A stretch of DNA of 64,000 nt, from NCBI GenBank assembly GCA_963727765.1, contig CAVSGZ010000009.1, positions 1-64,000 of the forward strand, written 5' to 3'. The notes under the pieces are model-generated. The model was not told where the DNA came from, made no database searches, and saw only the letters and a program-made list of their open reading frames with translations. A program made the position numbers and the translations under genes. Origin of the DNA: FEN-299 sp963727765 (lineage in GTDB: Bacteria > Acidobacteriota > Vicinamibacteria > Vicinamibacterales > Fen-181). Of this stretch, positions 1 through 7,530 are shown piece by piece. How positions within the stretch are numbered: position 1 is the stretch's first letter; every line of letters begins with the position of its first letter.

Positions 1-72
1 GCATCGGGTGGTGTCTACAAGCCCAACAGAAAAGACCGTTTGGTTGGCAATTCATTACAGCGACTAACGCCG

Positions 73-1252
73 ATGATCCTGCATTGCGACATGGATGCCT
101 TCTACGCCTCCGTCGAGGAGCGGGAACGACCAGAGTTGGTCGGCCAGCCGGTGATCGTCGGCGGCTCACCGGAGAAACGGGGCGTGGTGTCGGCAGCCAA
201 TTACGTTGCCCGACGTTACGGCGTCCATAGTGCGATGCCCGCCGTCATTGCCCATCGGCTTTGTCCCCACGGCATCTACCTGCCTCCCCGGATCAGCTAC
301 TATGCTGAAGTCTCTCGCCAGATTCGGGAAATCTTCGAGCGGTTCACGCCTCTGGTGGAGCCGTTGTCGCTGGACGAGGCTTTCTTGGACGTGACCGGCA
401 GCGAGCAACTCTTTGGGCCGGCAGCCGAGATTGGCCGGAAGATCAAGCAGGTCGTCCATAAAGAAACTGGCCTGGTCGTCTCGGTAGGCGTGGCCCCCAA
501 CAAGTTCCTCGCCAAGATCGCCAGCGACTTCAAGAAGCCCGATGGCTTCATGGTCGTGGAGCCGGAACACGTCCAAGAGTTCCTTGATCCGTTGCCCGTC
601 GAACGGCTATGGGGTGTCGGGAAACAGGGGAGCAAAGTGTTCCAGCGACTCGGCATTCGCACCATCGGTCAGCTTCGCCAATGGCCGATGGAAACCTTGA
701 AGAGCCGCTTTGGCTCGCAAGGCGAACATCTCTGGCAGTTGGCCCACGGAATCGACGACGACCCGGTAGTGCCCGAGCGGGAGGCCAAGTCAATCTCCCA
801 CGAGACGACCTTCGAGCAGGACATCGACGATCTGGACGTGCTTCGGGCTTGGCTCGTGGATCTGACGGAGCAGGTGGGATGGCGGCTTCGGCGGCACGGG
901 CTGCGAAGTCGGGTCGTCCACCTCAAGGTCCGTTTCGCCGACTTCTCCTTGATTACCCGCTCGCAGACATTGCCCGAACCCACCGACATCACCCCCGAAC
1001 TGTGGCAGGCGGCCGATGACATGCTTTGTCAGCGACTTCCGGCTGGCCACCTTCCCATTCGGCTTGATAGGAATGGGCGTCAGCGGCTTTGATACGACGG
1101 GACTGGTCCAGGGCCTCCTATTCGATCAAGATCAGCGGAAGAAGCAGGCGGGCTTGGATGTGGCGGCTGACCAGATTCGGGAACGGTTTGGCTCCTCGGC
1201 ATTGCGTCGGGCGGCGGTCATGCCACATCAACGTGATGGCCAAAACGATTAG
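73..1252 (+). CDS. dinB: DNA polymerase IV (Y-family), frameshifted near 1070
   Basis: Error-prone translesion polymerase acting at stalled replication forks. The N-terminus shows the Y-family metal site MILHCDMDAFYASVEE, and SLDEAFLDVT (about residue 105) gives the second acidic pair. The palm, fingers and thumb are complete, then the little-finger domain runs to about 1065. The first frame stops at 1092 after losing homology. The expected C-terminus (LIGMGVSGFDTTGLVQGLLF, then a DQRKKQAGLD stretch) continues in another frame to 1252. One extra base near 1070 explains this, so the gene is probably intact in the organism. The ATG at 73 fits the family start. The frame is open to the left edge (TTG at 40), so an upstream extension is possible. 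The neighbours give no functional context. Confidence 0.88.
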
Positions 1253-1285
1253 TCGTGTTCCGACAATGATAGGGGAAGACGACGC

Positions 1286-1588
1286 TCATAGCGTCCCACC
1301 GATACTCAGATGAAACGGCATTCCAGGAAAGACTAACATTACAAGGAAGAGTACGCAGACAGCAACCGAGGCAACGATTGCCGTAAGAAGTGATTTTCTC
1401 AGCCCCTGCTTTCGTTGGGCGACGAGATTTGCCACTACAGTCACAAGCGGGATGAAAATGAATGTCCATTCACCGTCATGGCAGTTCTGGGGAAACTGGG
1501 GGGATTTCACTACGAAATAGTCCAGGACGCACCAAGCGGCGAAGAAAAACACAAGCAAGACCGCATTCAAGAGCAATACAGACTTCAT
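1286..1588 (-). CDS. Small hypothetical membrane protein, three predicted TM segments
   Basis: A 100-residue protein that I do not recognise. It has three hydrophobic stretches: residues about 3-22 (VLLLNAVLLVFFFAAWCVLD), 43-57 (WTFIFIPLVTVVANL) and 67-90 (LLTAIVASVAVCVLFLVMLV), separated by short charged loops (QRKQGLRK). This layout implies an integral membrane protein with a short N-terminal tail. No strong ribosome-binding site precedes the ATG. It converges on dinB, 33 bases away. The composition is typical of a real membrane protein rather than a chance frame. Confidence 0.6.
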   Translation of the reverse strand: MKSVLLLNAVLLVFFFAAWCVLDYFVVKSPQFPQNCHDGEWTFIFIPLVTVVANLVAQRKQGLRKSLLTAIVASVAVCVLFLVMLVFPGMPFHLSIGGTL

Positions 1589-1785
1589 GTTGGGACCGAG
1601 GTTTGTTGTATCTGGTTAGAAGCCCGATTTTACGGAGCGTGCCTCCTGACGAAGACAATCCAGAGAAACATAGGGCATGATATTCGGGTGTCAAACAGTC
1701 CGTTAAGGGGGGCGGTAAATTCAACTGAAAGCAAGCGATGAGAAGCTGAGATAGTCATCTGTCGGATGGATAAGGCACCACTATC

Positions 1786-2443
1786 GTGATTTCCCTCACC
1801 ATCTCCCCCGACCTCAAAGCCAAAATCCCCGACGTTGCTGTCGGCTGGATCACCGCCAACGTCCATGTTGCCGAACACGATGACGGTCTTTGGCGGGAAA
1901 TCGAAGCTGCCGCAGACCGATTTCGTGGGATGACGATGGAGCAGGCCCGCAAGTTCCCGCCCATCAAGGCCCTGCGGGATGCTTACCGGGCCTTGGGCAA
2001 CGATCCAACCCGCTATCGTGGGTCGAACGAGGCCCTGGTCCGGCGAATCACTCAGGGCAAGGAATTGTACCGAGTCAACACGGTGGTGGACATCAACAAC
2101 CTCGTCACTCTGGAAACGCTGTACTCGGCTGGCACTTTCGATTTCGACCATCTTCAGCCGCCGATCACCTTCCGCATTGGCCAGCCAGGCGAAAGCTACT
2201 CGGGCATCGGCCGGGGCGAGATCAGGCTCGAAGGATTGCCGGTGTTCGCCGATTCGATTGGCCCCGTCGGCAGCACCACGAGCGACAGCGAACGGGCGAT
2301 GGTGCGGTTGGAAACGACCAGGATACTGATGGTGTTCATTTCGTTCTGGGCAGCGACGGCTTGATGAGGCTGTCCAGAGGGCGGTAGGGCTGTTGGAACG
2401 ATATGCTGGGGCAGGGAAAATCGAAACGGGAATCATAGAATAG
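1786..2443 (+). CDS. B3/B4 tRNA-binding-domain protein, C-terminus frameshifted
   Basis: Resembles the free-standing B3/4 domain (COG3382 type) of phenylalanyl-tRNA synthetase beta chain, a proposed editing or tRNA-binding module. Diagnostic stretches are VVDINNLVTLETLYSAGTFD and the later IGPVGSTTSDSERAMV. The first frame stops at 2364 after about 192 residues. The expected tail (GSDGL, then DEAVQRAVGLLERYAGAGKI and ETGIIE) continues in two further frames to a stop at 2443. Restoring one G at about 2349 and one G at about 2362 gives one continuous protein of about 219 residues. Both sites are G runs, so sequencing loss is likely. It stands alone. The start chosen is the first start codon in frame, and a nearby ATG cannot be excluded. 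Confidence 0.75.
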
Positions 2444-2512
2444 GTATGGCTGACCCCATCGCAGGTCTATGGAAAATCAATGATTCAATTCGTGTGGGGC
2501 TCATCTTGGGAA

Positions 2513-2672
2513 CTGCCCCTCGCCTACGGCGAGGGGCCTATTCTAATCATTGAAAAATCAATTTCCGGCAACGGAAGGTGTTCCGAGCCATCCTTCCCTT
2601 CCGGATTCTATAATTCGTAATCCTGTCGCTACAAAATAATCCTGGGTCAAGGGCTGAGGGCATCCTCCTATC
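2513..2672. repeat. Dispersed intergenic repeat, copy A
   Basis: Begins with a palindrome, CCCCTCGCC-TAC-GGCGAGGGG, followed by CCTATT. It then contains GGAAGGTGTTCCGAGCC, a short pyrimidine-rich stretch, GATTCTATAAT, CGTAATCCT, CGCTAC and AAGGGCTGAGGG. The same order of blocks recurs at 3994-4150, and in part at 5965-6065. The palindrome could act as a bidirectional terminator, but conservation extends well beyond it, so this is a repeat family rather than a simple terminator. Confidence 0.8.
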
Positions 2673-2673
2673 A

Positions 2674-2765
2674 GAAAATAACCATTGGCGATCCCGGAAG
2701 CCGTTCCTACTACTGGAAGGAAGGCCCCTCCCTGCGGCGAGGGGCCTATTATGATGCCAACGAGA
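2674..2765. repeat. Partial repeat unit, copy D
   Basis: Directly follows copy A. It carries an upstream block (GGCGATCCCGGAAGCCG, about 2690-2706) that reappears before the palindrome of copy C (GCGATCCCAGTAACCG, from about 5908), then GGAAGGAAGGCCCCTC, a decayed palindrome and GGGGCCTATTATGATG. It lacks the downstream half of the family. The gene-free stretch 2444-2945 consists mostly of copies A and D, and I see no gene in it. Confidence 0.6.
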
Positions 2766-2948
2766 GGATTTCGATGCGATTCTGCTGAAAATCAACTCTC
2801 CAGGGGCATATCTTCCCTGGTAGTGGCCCTACAATGAATGGTGGACATGGCCATCCTCTGCCATTCAGCACATGACTAGGCCGTCCGCATCTTGGCTAGC
2901 CCTCCCTGATTTTGACCTAGCCCTTCCTGAGCGGTTCTGCTCTTGGCC

Positions 2949-3458
2949 ATGAAGTGGCCTTGCTTGCCTGTTTTCAAGTTCAGCGGGCGACTTCGATGCT
3001 CCGTCGGCGGCGTCTTGGATTGGGATTCCGAGAAAGGGGCGAAGCTAATCACGCTACGCATTGGGAGTAGGCTCGATTGTCGTATTTTGCTGGTCGAGGA
3101 TGGTCCTGCCAACCAGCGGTTGATTGCCCGCATACTCCAAGAAGCTGGGGCTGAGGTGATAGTGGCAGAAAATGGGCACGTTGCCGTCGCTCTTGCCTCG
3201 GCAGCAGAGCAGGCTGAAAGTGGTTTCGACATTATTCTGATGGACATCCAGATGCCGGTCATGGATGGCCACGAAGCAACTCGGCAACTGCGGAAAACAG
3301 GATATACCAAACCGATCATAGCATTAACCGCCGATACGACAACCGAAAATCGCCAGAAATGCCTGGATGCCGGGTGTAACGATTACATGACGAAGCCATT
3401 TCACATACCGACGTTCGTAACTGTGCTCGCCACGCATCTCGCACGGAAGTCATCGTAG
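2949..3458 (+). CDS. Receiver-domain protein, probably the C-terminal remnant of a hybrid histidine kinase
   Basis: The last ~125 residues form a CheY-like receiver: RILLVEDGPANQRLI (acidic pocket), the phosphoacceptor Asp in IILMDIQMPVMDG, the conserved Thr in IIALTADTT and the Lys in YMTKPF. The ~45 residues before it contain GAKLITLRIGSRLDCR, which looks like the final strand of a kinase ATPase domain plus the usual linker to a receiver. No kinase domain lies upstream; that DNA is repeat sequence. It may be a decayed hybrid-kinase tail or a small stand-alone regulator that acquired a new 5' end. The ATG at 2949 is the earliest plausible start, but translation could begin closer to the receiver. 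Confidence 0.65.
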   Translation: MKWPCLPVFKFSGRLRCSVGGVLDWDSEKGAKLITLRIGSRLDCRILLVEDGPANQRLIARILQEAGAEVIVAENGHVAVALASAAEQAESGFDIILMDIQMPVMDGHEATRQLRKTGYTKPIIALTADTTTENRQKCLDAGCNDYMTKPFHIPTFVTVLATHLARKSS

Positions 3459-3513
3459 AGTTGAAAGTGGCTACCAACGGCAACAATCGTCGCAGGGCGG
3501 GGAGATGGCCGCC

Positions 3514-3957
3514 TTACTCGCTGTCCGTCTTGTCCTCCCTAACAATATGCGTATGGCCCTCGGCGTCAAAATACTCGACTACCACCCGTGGCCCACTGCG
3601 AATCGCATCTTCCAATTTTTCCAAGAGCGTTTGGAACGGCATCTTCGCATACGCCTCCCCGGTGAGAACGAGCAGGGGATTGATATACTCCTGGCCATTC
3701 TGGGCAGTCCCTTTGCGAGTTGCCTCGGTGACGAAAACAACCGCTCGATTGTATTTTGCTTCCCCATCCTTGTTCGTTTCGACGGGCGGTGGCAGGAAGT
3801 CCCCGTAGGGGTCGCCATCTTCGTAGCCGCATCCGGGTGTCGGGCTGCCGATGTGAGGTGGCACGGCCTGGGCAGTTACCTTGACCCATCGTGGCATCAT
3901 TGAAGGCGATGCCGGGTCTTGAATCTGAATCGACCAGAGGGTGGCGTAGATGCTCAT
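3514..3957 (-). CDS. Conserved-looking hypothetical protein, 147 aa
   Basis: I do not recognise a function. The protein starts MSIYATLWSIQIQD and has a notable loop, HIGSPTPGCGYEDGDPYGDF, followed by a Pro-rich turn. The C-terminal half alternates beta strands with one helix (FQTLLEKLEDAIRSG), then RVVVEYFDAEGHTH. There is no signal peptide or membrane segment. It is soluble, acidic and probably a small alpha/beta domain. It lies between the receiver remnant and repeat copy B, with about 55 bases to the upstream gene's stop. It could be a mobile-element cargo protein, but nothing in the sequence proves that. Confidence 0.55.
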   Translation of the reverse strand: MSIYATLWSIQIQDPASPSMMPRWVKVTAQAVPPHIGSPTPGCGYEDGDPYGDFLPPPVETNKDGEAKYNRAVVFVTEATRKGTAQNGQEYINPLLVLTGEAYAKMPFQTLLEKLEDAIRSGPRVVVEYFDAEGHTHIVREDKTDSE

Positions 3958-3993
3958 GGTGGGGCCATTATATCTTCTCTGGCGAAGTTTCCC

Positions 3994-4150
3994 ACTGCCC
4001 CTCGCCTACGGCGAGGGGCCTATTGTAATTGCTCAAAAACAATCTCTTGCAAAAGAAGGTGTTCCGAGCCGTCCCTACCCTCCGAGATTCTATAATACGT
4101 AATCCTATCGCTACGAAACAATTCTAGGGCAAGGGCTGAGGGTATCAACG
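3994..4150. repeat. Dispersed intergenic repeat, copy B
   Basis: Same block order as copy A: an identical palindrome with TAC loop, GGGGCCTATT, AAGGTGTTCCGAGCCGTCC, GATTCTATAAT, CGTAATCCTATCGCTAC and GGGCAAGGGCTGAGGG. The sequence between blocks has diverged. It ends a few bases before the stop codon of the minus-strand radical SAM gene, so its palindrome may also terminate that transcript. Confidence 0.8.
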
Positions 4151-4154
4151 ACGC

Positions 4155-5240
4155 CTACCGGGGCAAGTCCTTGTATTTCATGCCGAAGTATTCCTTCGCT
4201 ACCTCGGGATAAGCCTTCTCAAATGCCAAGGCGGGACGGTGGGCCTTGCCGCCGCTCTGCTCACAGAACTCGAAAAACGACATCACCCGTTGGAACTTCG
4301 GTTGGTTTACCCAGCGAGCCAAGTGCGTGTAGATGGGACGACAGAGTGGCGAGGCCAATCGGTGGTTCTCGTGCCGCATCACGTATCCGATAGTCTGGGA
4401 CTCCCAGAGAATCTGCAATCTCCGAAATACGCTGGCAATGTCCCGCCAGTCCTGCCCCTCGAAACCACAGAGAACGTAGCATTTGCTCCCTTTGTTCGGC
4501 AGGTACTTCCGCAAGACATTCAGCCCCCGTCGAATTGAAGTCGTATCCTTGATGTTGTCGAAGGCGAAGATGATTTCGCCGTGATAGGGAGCAGCCTGGA
4601 GCAACTTGGCAATGCGAGGTGTCAATAACCGAATGTCGAGTCCTTGCTTGAACTCGAAGGTTTTTTCGTCTCGCTCACAGGTGTGGATCAAGTCCGCTAA
4701 TAACACCTCACAGTCCTTGAATGCCAGAATGTTGTCGTCGAGCAAACAGACTCTTTTTCGGTTCGGGTTATAGAACTCCCGCAGCGGTGAGGCTCGCACT
4801 GCTTTCCGGGCATTTCGATTCACGCAGAACTGGCAGCGACGGCAACAACCCCGACTCAGAAAACCGAGGGAATAGTCCTTGTAGTATCCGAAGCCAGAAC
4901 CACTTTGAGCCTGGAGCCAGTCTTTGTACAAGTCGTAATCGGGCGGGCTATGTTCGATGGCTTTCGGAAGCGGTGGTGCCTTGTCGAAGAAGAATCCAGT
5001 GCCACCATATCGCACATTGGGCAGATTCAGAATCTTCGGTGGAATGCTTTTGGCAACCTCGGTGAACACGCAGCAAATGTACAACCGTTGGAAGTCGGCA
5101 ACGTACCGATAGTCCGGCAAGAGCGATACCACATCGCCCCGCTCCTTGTGGTATGCCGACAATTTCATCGCCGCCAGATTCGGAAATCGGTGCTGCCGAT
5201 TCACCAGCAGTTCAGCGTCGATGATGCCGACCGTTGTCAT
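4155..5240 (-). CDS. Radical SAM protein with B12-binding-like N-terminus
   Basis: A 361-residue protein. Residues 1-60 (VGIIDAELL, then PNLAAMKLSAYHK and GDVVSLL) resemble the Rossmann-type cobalamin-binding-like domain often found before radical SAM domains. The cluster motif is CX3CX2C in SRGCCRRCQFCVNR (about residue 135), followed by strand motifs such as VCLLDDNILAF and EIIFAFDNIKD. No second cluster domain is visible. The reaction is unknown. Its ATG overlaps the stop of the upstream DUF3102-like gene (ATGA), so the two are translationally coupled. Both probably come from the promoter at the 5869-5892 palindrome. A phage or mobile-element origin is possible. I cannot name a substrate. 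Confidence 0.75.
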   Translation of the reverse strand: MTTVGIIDAELLVNRQHRFPNLAAMKLSAYHKERGDVVSLLPDYRYVADFQRLYICCVFTEVAKSIPPKILNLPNVRYGGTGFFFDKAPPLPKAIEHSPPDYDLYKDWLQAQSGSGFGYYKDYSLGFLSRGCCRRCQFCVNRNARKAVRASPLREFYNPNRKRVCLLDDNILAFKDCEVLLADLIHTCERDEKTFEFKQGLDIRLLTPRIAKLLQAAPYHGEIIFAFDNIKDTTSIRRGLNVLRKYLPNKGSKCYVLCGFEGQDWRDIASVFRRLQILWESQTIGYVMRHENHRLASPLCRPIYTHLARWVNQPKFQRVMSFFEFCEQSGGKAHRPALAFEKAYPEVAKEYFGMKYKDLPR

Positions 5241-5849
5241 AGCGAACGAAGATGAGCAAGATACCGCTTGGTGTTCTCTCGCTTGGGCTGCCGGACCTTC
5301 TTCCTCTGCTGACTGATGGCTCGGACTACCTGACGGCAGAATTGGAGGATTTCATCCACATCCGGGGAGTAGAGTAAGTCCCGTTCCCAGGTCACAGCGG
5401 TTACGACTTCCGCTGCCCCTTTGAGTCTGCGGTACAGGACGTTGAGTTGACGTTCTGCGACCTCCCCTGAAAATTGCCGGGGTGTTTGGGATTGAGCGTC
5501 ACTCTCGTCTTGAGGGGCAAGCTCAGGATAGATTCCAAATTTGAGTTTCGCCTCGGTAATGGTGAGCCTCGCCACTTCCTCCTCGGAGGCAGACCGATAG
5601 AGCTTGATGGCTTCCCATGCCGTCATCCTCGGTATCCGATGTTTTTCCAACCACTTGCCCCACTGGCCCCGAGGTTTGGTTTGCTCGTGAGCGAGGAAGA
5701 GTGCGTGGCCGATGCGATGCACCTCGACAGCCGTGCGGCAGCCGAGTCGCCTGGTCTTGGCCTCTAGCCGGACGACCCTTTCCAGCCCGGCCCGAACGTA
5801 ATGGGCGAGTTGATTCAGGCTCCACGTCTCGTTTGGACAAGTATGGCAT
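5237..5849 (-). CDS. DUF3102-like DNA-binding protein, N-terminus frameshifted
   Basis: The main frame from about 5822 to the stop encodes LERVVRLEAKTRRLGCRTAV, HRIGHALFLAHEQ, GQWGKWLEKHRIPRMTAWEA and IKLYRSASEEEV. This arrangement (helix, then GQWxxWLE, then a helix-turn-helix-like segment) is what I associate with DUF3102 proteins. The C-terminal half is helical and basic (RKKVRQPKRENTKRYL). The ATG at 5849 (MPYLSKRD) is in a different frame. One extra base near 5825 would join them as MPYLSKRDWSLNQLAHYV. The gene is followed by an ATGA overlap with the radical SAM gene. A 24-base palindrome sits 20 bases upstream, so autoregulation is a reasonable inference. Confidence 0.6.
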
Positions 5850-5868
5850 CACCGTAATAGGGGGTGTC

Positions 5869-5892
5869 TAATGTACGGCCAGCCGTACATTA
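5869..5892. promoter_or_regulatory. Perfect 11-bp-arm palindrome, likely operator of the DUF3102/radical SAM operon
   Basis: TAATGTACGGC, spacer CA, GCCGTACATTA: a perfect inverted repeat 20 bases upstream of the ATG at 5849 (minus). Read on the minus strand, the entry side overlaps a TATAAT hexamer (5889-5894), so a bound dimer would cover the -10 region and transcription start. No T-run follows, which argues against a terminator. The obvious candidate ligand is the DUF3102-like product itself. Confidence 0.65.
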
Positions 5893-5904
5893 TAGCCGAT
5901 GATT

Positions 5905-6070
5905 TATTCTTTGCGATCCCAGTAACCGCCCCATGAAAATGGAAGTCGCTCTGGTAAGGAAGCCCCTCGCCGCGTGCGGCGAGGGGCTTATTGAAAAGGT
6001 GATTCCCGGCAACGGAAGGTGTTCCAGGCCGTCCCGTTCCTTCCGTATTTATTGCAATGTAATTTTGCCT
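5905..6070. repeat. Dispersed intergenic repeat, copy C
   Basis: Contains the upstream block (GCGATCCCAGTAACCG, from about 5908), then CCCCTCGCCGCGTGCGGCGAGGGG (about 5970-5993), CTTATTGAAAAGG, CGGCAACGGAAGGTGTTCC and CCGTCCCGTTCCTTCCG. The block CGGCAACGGAAGGTGTTCC is shared almost exactly with copy A. The distal half is missing or diverged. It occupies most of the gene-free stretch 5893-6302. The rest of that stretch is AT-rich with no gene that I can support. Confidence 0.7.
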
Positions 6071-6302
6071 ATTGAAAGAAAACAAAGCCGGGAACTGGAG
6101 ACAGGAGCCCTGACCACCTTCAGCCCCACAGGGAATTGAAAATAATTCCTGAATAAATGGTTTTGATACATAATCGCCAACCAGCCATTTATTCTTGCCA
6201 ATCTACCCCTAGTATTAGACAATGCTTCCGAGGAGAAAGCAGGACACCTCTGCTTGTTTCCAAGCACGAACGACACGATGAACTGTATGGATGGATAAAG
6301 CG

Positions 6303-7088
6303 ATGCGTCATATTGGATTGATTCTGGTGCTGCTGTCTTCCGGCTGGAACTTAGCCGCTGCTGCCGACAACCTGAAGCGGATGGAGTGGAACGTAGACGG
6401 GGTCCCTCGGGGGGCGTTGGTCTATGCTCCGCGGCAGCCAGGACGACTCCTAGCCCTGTCGTGTTTGCCTTCCACGGGCACGGCGGCACGATGAGGTATG
6501 CCGCCGCGAAGTTTGGCTATCACAGCTTCTGGCCGGAGGCCATCGTCGTCTACATGCAAGGGTCTGAATACGCCGGGGGTCTTGACCGACCCCGAGGGCA
6601 AGGACCCGGCTGGCAGGAGACGTTCGGCGACCAGAGCGACCGCGACCTGAAGTTCTTCGATGCGGTGCTGGCGACTCCAAGAAAGACTACAAAGTCGATG
6701 GAAAGCGGATGTACGCCACCGGGCACTCCAACGGCGGGGCTTTCACGTATTTGCTCTGGGCGGCTCGCGGGGACGTGTTTGCGGCGGTCGCGCCATGCGC
6801 GGCGGCGGCCGATCGGGAGTTCATGCAGCACCTCAAGCCCAAGCCCGTGTTGCACGTGGCGGGCGAAAACGACCCGCTGGTGCGATTCGAGTGGCAGAAG
6901 CGGACGATGGACGAACTGCGGAAGCTCAACGGGTGCGGCGAGGGCAAACCCTGGGGCGAGCACTGCACGTGTACCCGTCCAAGACCGGCACCCCCGTGGT
7001 GACGTACATCCACCCCGGCGGCCACCAATTGCCAAAGGATGCTCCGGCGATCATCGTCAAGTTTTTCAAGGAACATGCAAAACCGTAG
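6303..7088 (+). pseudogene. PHB-depolymerase/feruloyl-esterase-like secreted hydrolase, three frameshifts
   Basis: Starts with a signal peptide (MRHIGLILVLLSSGWNLAAA). The alpha/beta-hydrolase core is spread over successive frames: VVFAFHGHGGT (oxyanion loop), VVYMQGSEYAGGL, then RMYATGHSNGGAFTYLLW (nucleophile Ser in GHSNGG), KPVLHVAGENDPLV (Asp region) and VTYIHPGGHQLP (catalytic His). Frame changes fall near 6440, 6672 and 6958, and each is explained by loss of one base. At 6672 the context GCTGGCGACTCC would read correctly with one more G. All catalytic elements survive, so consensus errors are more likely than decay, but a true pseudogene is not excluded. It is probably a periplasmic esterase of the LpqC/PhaZ group. 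Confidence 0.8.
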
Positions 7089-7178
7089 CCGGCGAAAGGT
7101 CACAGTCGCACCGGGTTGACCTTTTGCCAATTCCTGGTATCTTCGTTGGATCGGGCGGAAGGATGCCGTCTGAATAGG

Positions 7179-7208
7179 CCCCGCTCGTCTTCGACGAGCG
7201 GGGCTTTT
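7179..7208. terminator. Rho-independent terminator shared by convergent genes
   Basis: Stem CCCCGCTCGTC (7179-7189), loop TTC, stem GACGAGCGGGG (7193-7203), then CTTTTC. A perfect 11-bp GC-rich stem with a short T-run on the plus strand. It lies after the esterase and directly abuts the stop of the minus-strand gene at 7209. Confidence 0.8.
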
Positions 7209-7448
7209 CTACGCCGCCACTCCCTTTCCAGCTTCTAGGCCGACTGACTTCAACAAAGTTCCGTCTTCGTTATAGAACTCAATCGTGTTGGCTCCTGCCC
7301 GCAAAACGGCATAGCCGCCGTCGTAGCGGAACTTCCAGCCGACAAAGTAGCGATCCTTCATCAGCATCGTCTGGATGAAGTCCGTGGGGGCGGGCAGGCC
7401 CAATTCGGCCAGGGTCGCTGCTACCAGATCGTGGATAGACGAGTCCAT
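7209..7448 (-). CDS. Hypothetical protein, 79 aa
   Basis: Begins MDSSIHDLVAATLAELGLPA and contains FIQTMLMKDRYFVGWKFRYD, then GGYAVLRAGANTIEFYNEDG. A helix followed by three or four beta strands, soluble, with no recognised domain name. Such small proteins often occur as paralogues in planctomycete genomes, but that is from memory. It is the last gene of the less GC-rich part; its promoter region runs straight into the junction with the GC-rich DNA. Confidence 0.6.
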   Translation of the reverse strand: MDSSIHDLVAATLAELGLPAPTDFIQTMLMKDRYFVGWKFRYDGGYAVLRAGANTIEFYNEDGTLLKSVGLEAGKGVAA

Positions 7449-7530
7449 GTTGCTGCTCCAATCTGCCCATTCATCGGCTGAATCCCGGCGAGCGATTGGT
7501 TTGTGGCCAGTGCCGTCCGACAGGGCAGCC
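7449..7530. other. Junction between less GC-rich left segment and GC-rich right segment
   Basis: To the left is the 5' end of a small gene read on the minus strand. To the right, phosphate butyryltransferase homology begins abruptly at about 7520 (AAAAGLVRPLLVG), without the ~30-40 residues that normally precede it. Base composition, intergenic style and indel pattern all change here. No repeat, integrase or insertion-sequence end is visible, which favours an assembly join over a natural insertion. Confidence 0.7.

Noticed and set aside
2513..2543. Simple Rho-independent terminator as the whole explanation for copy A
   Set aside because: The palindrome lacks a T-run, and conservation extends about 130 bases past it in other copies.
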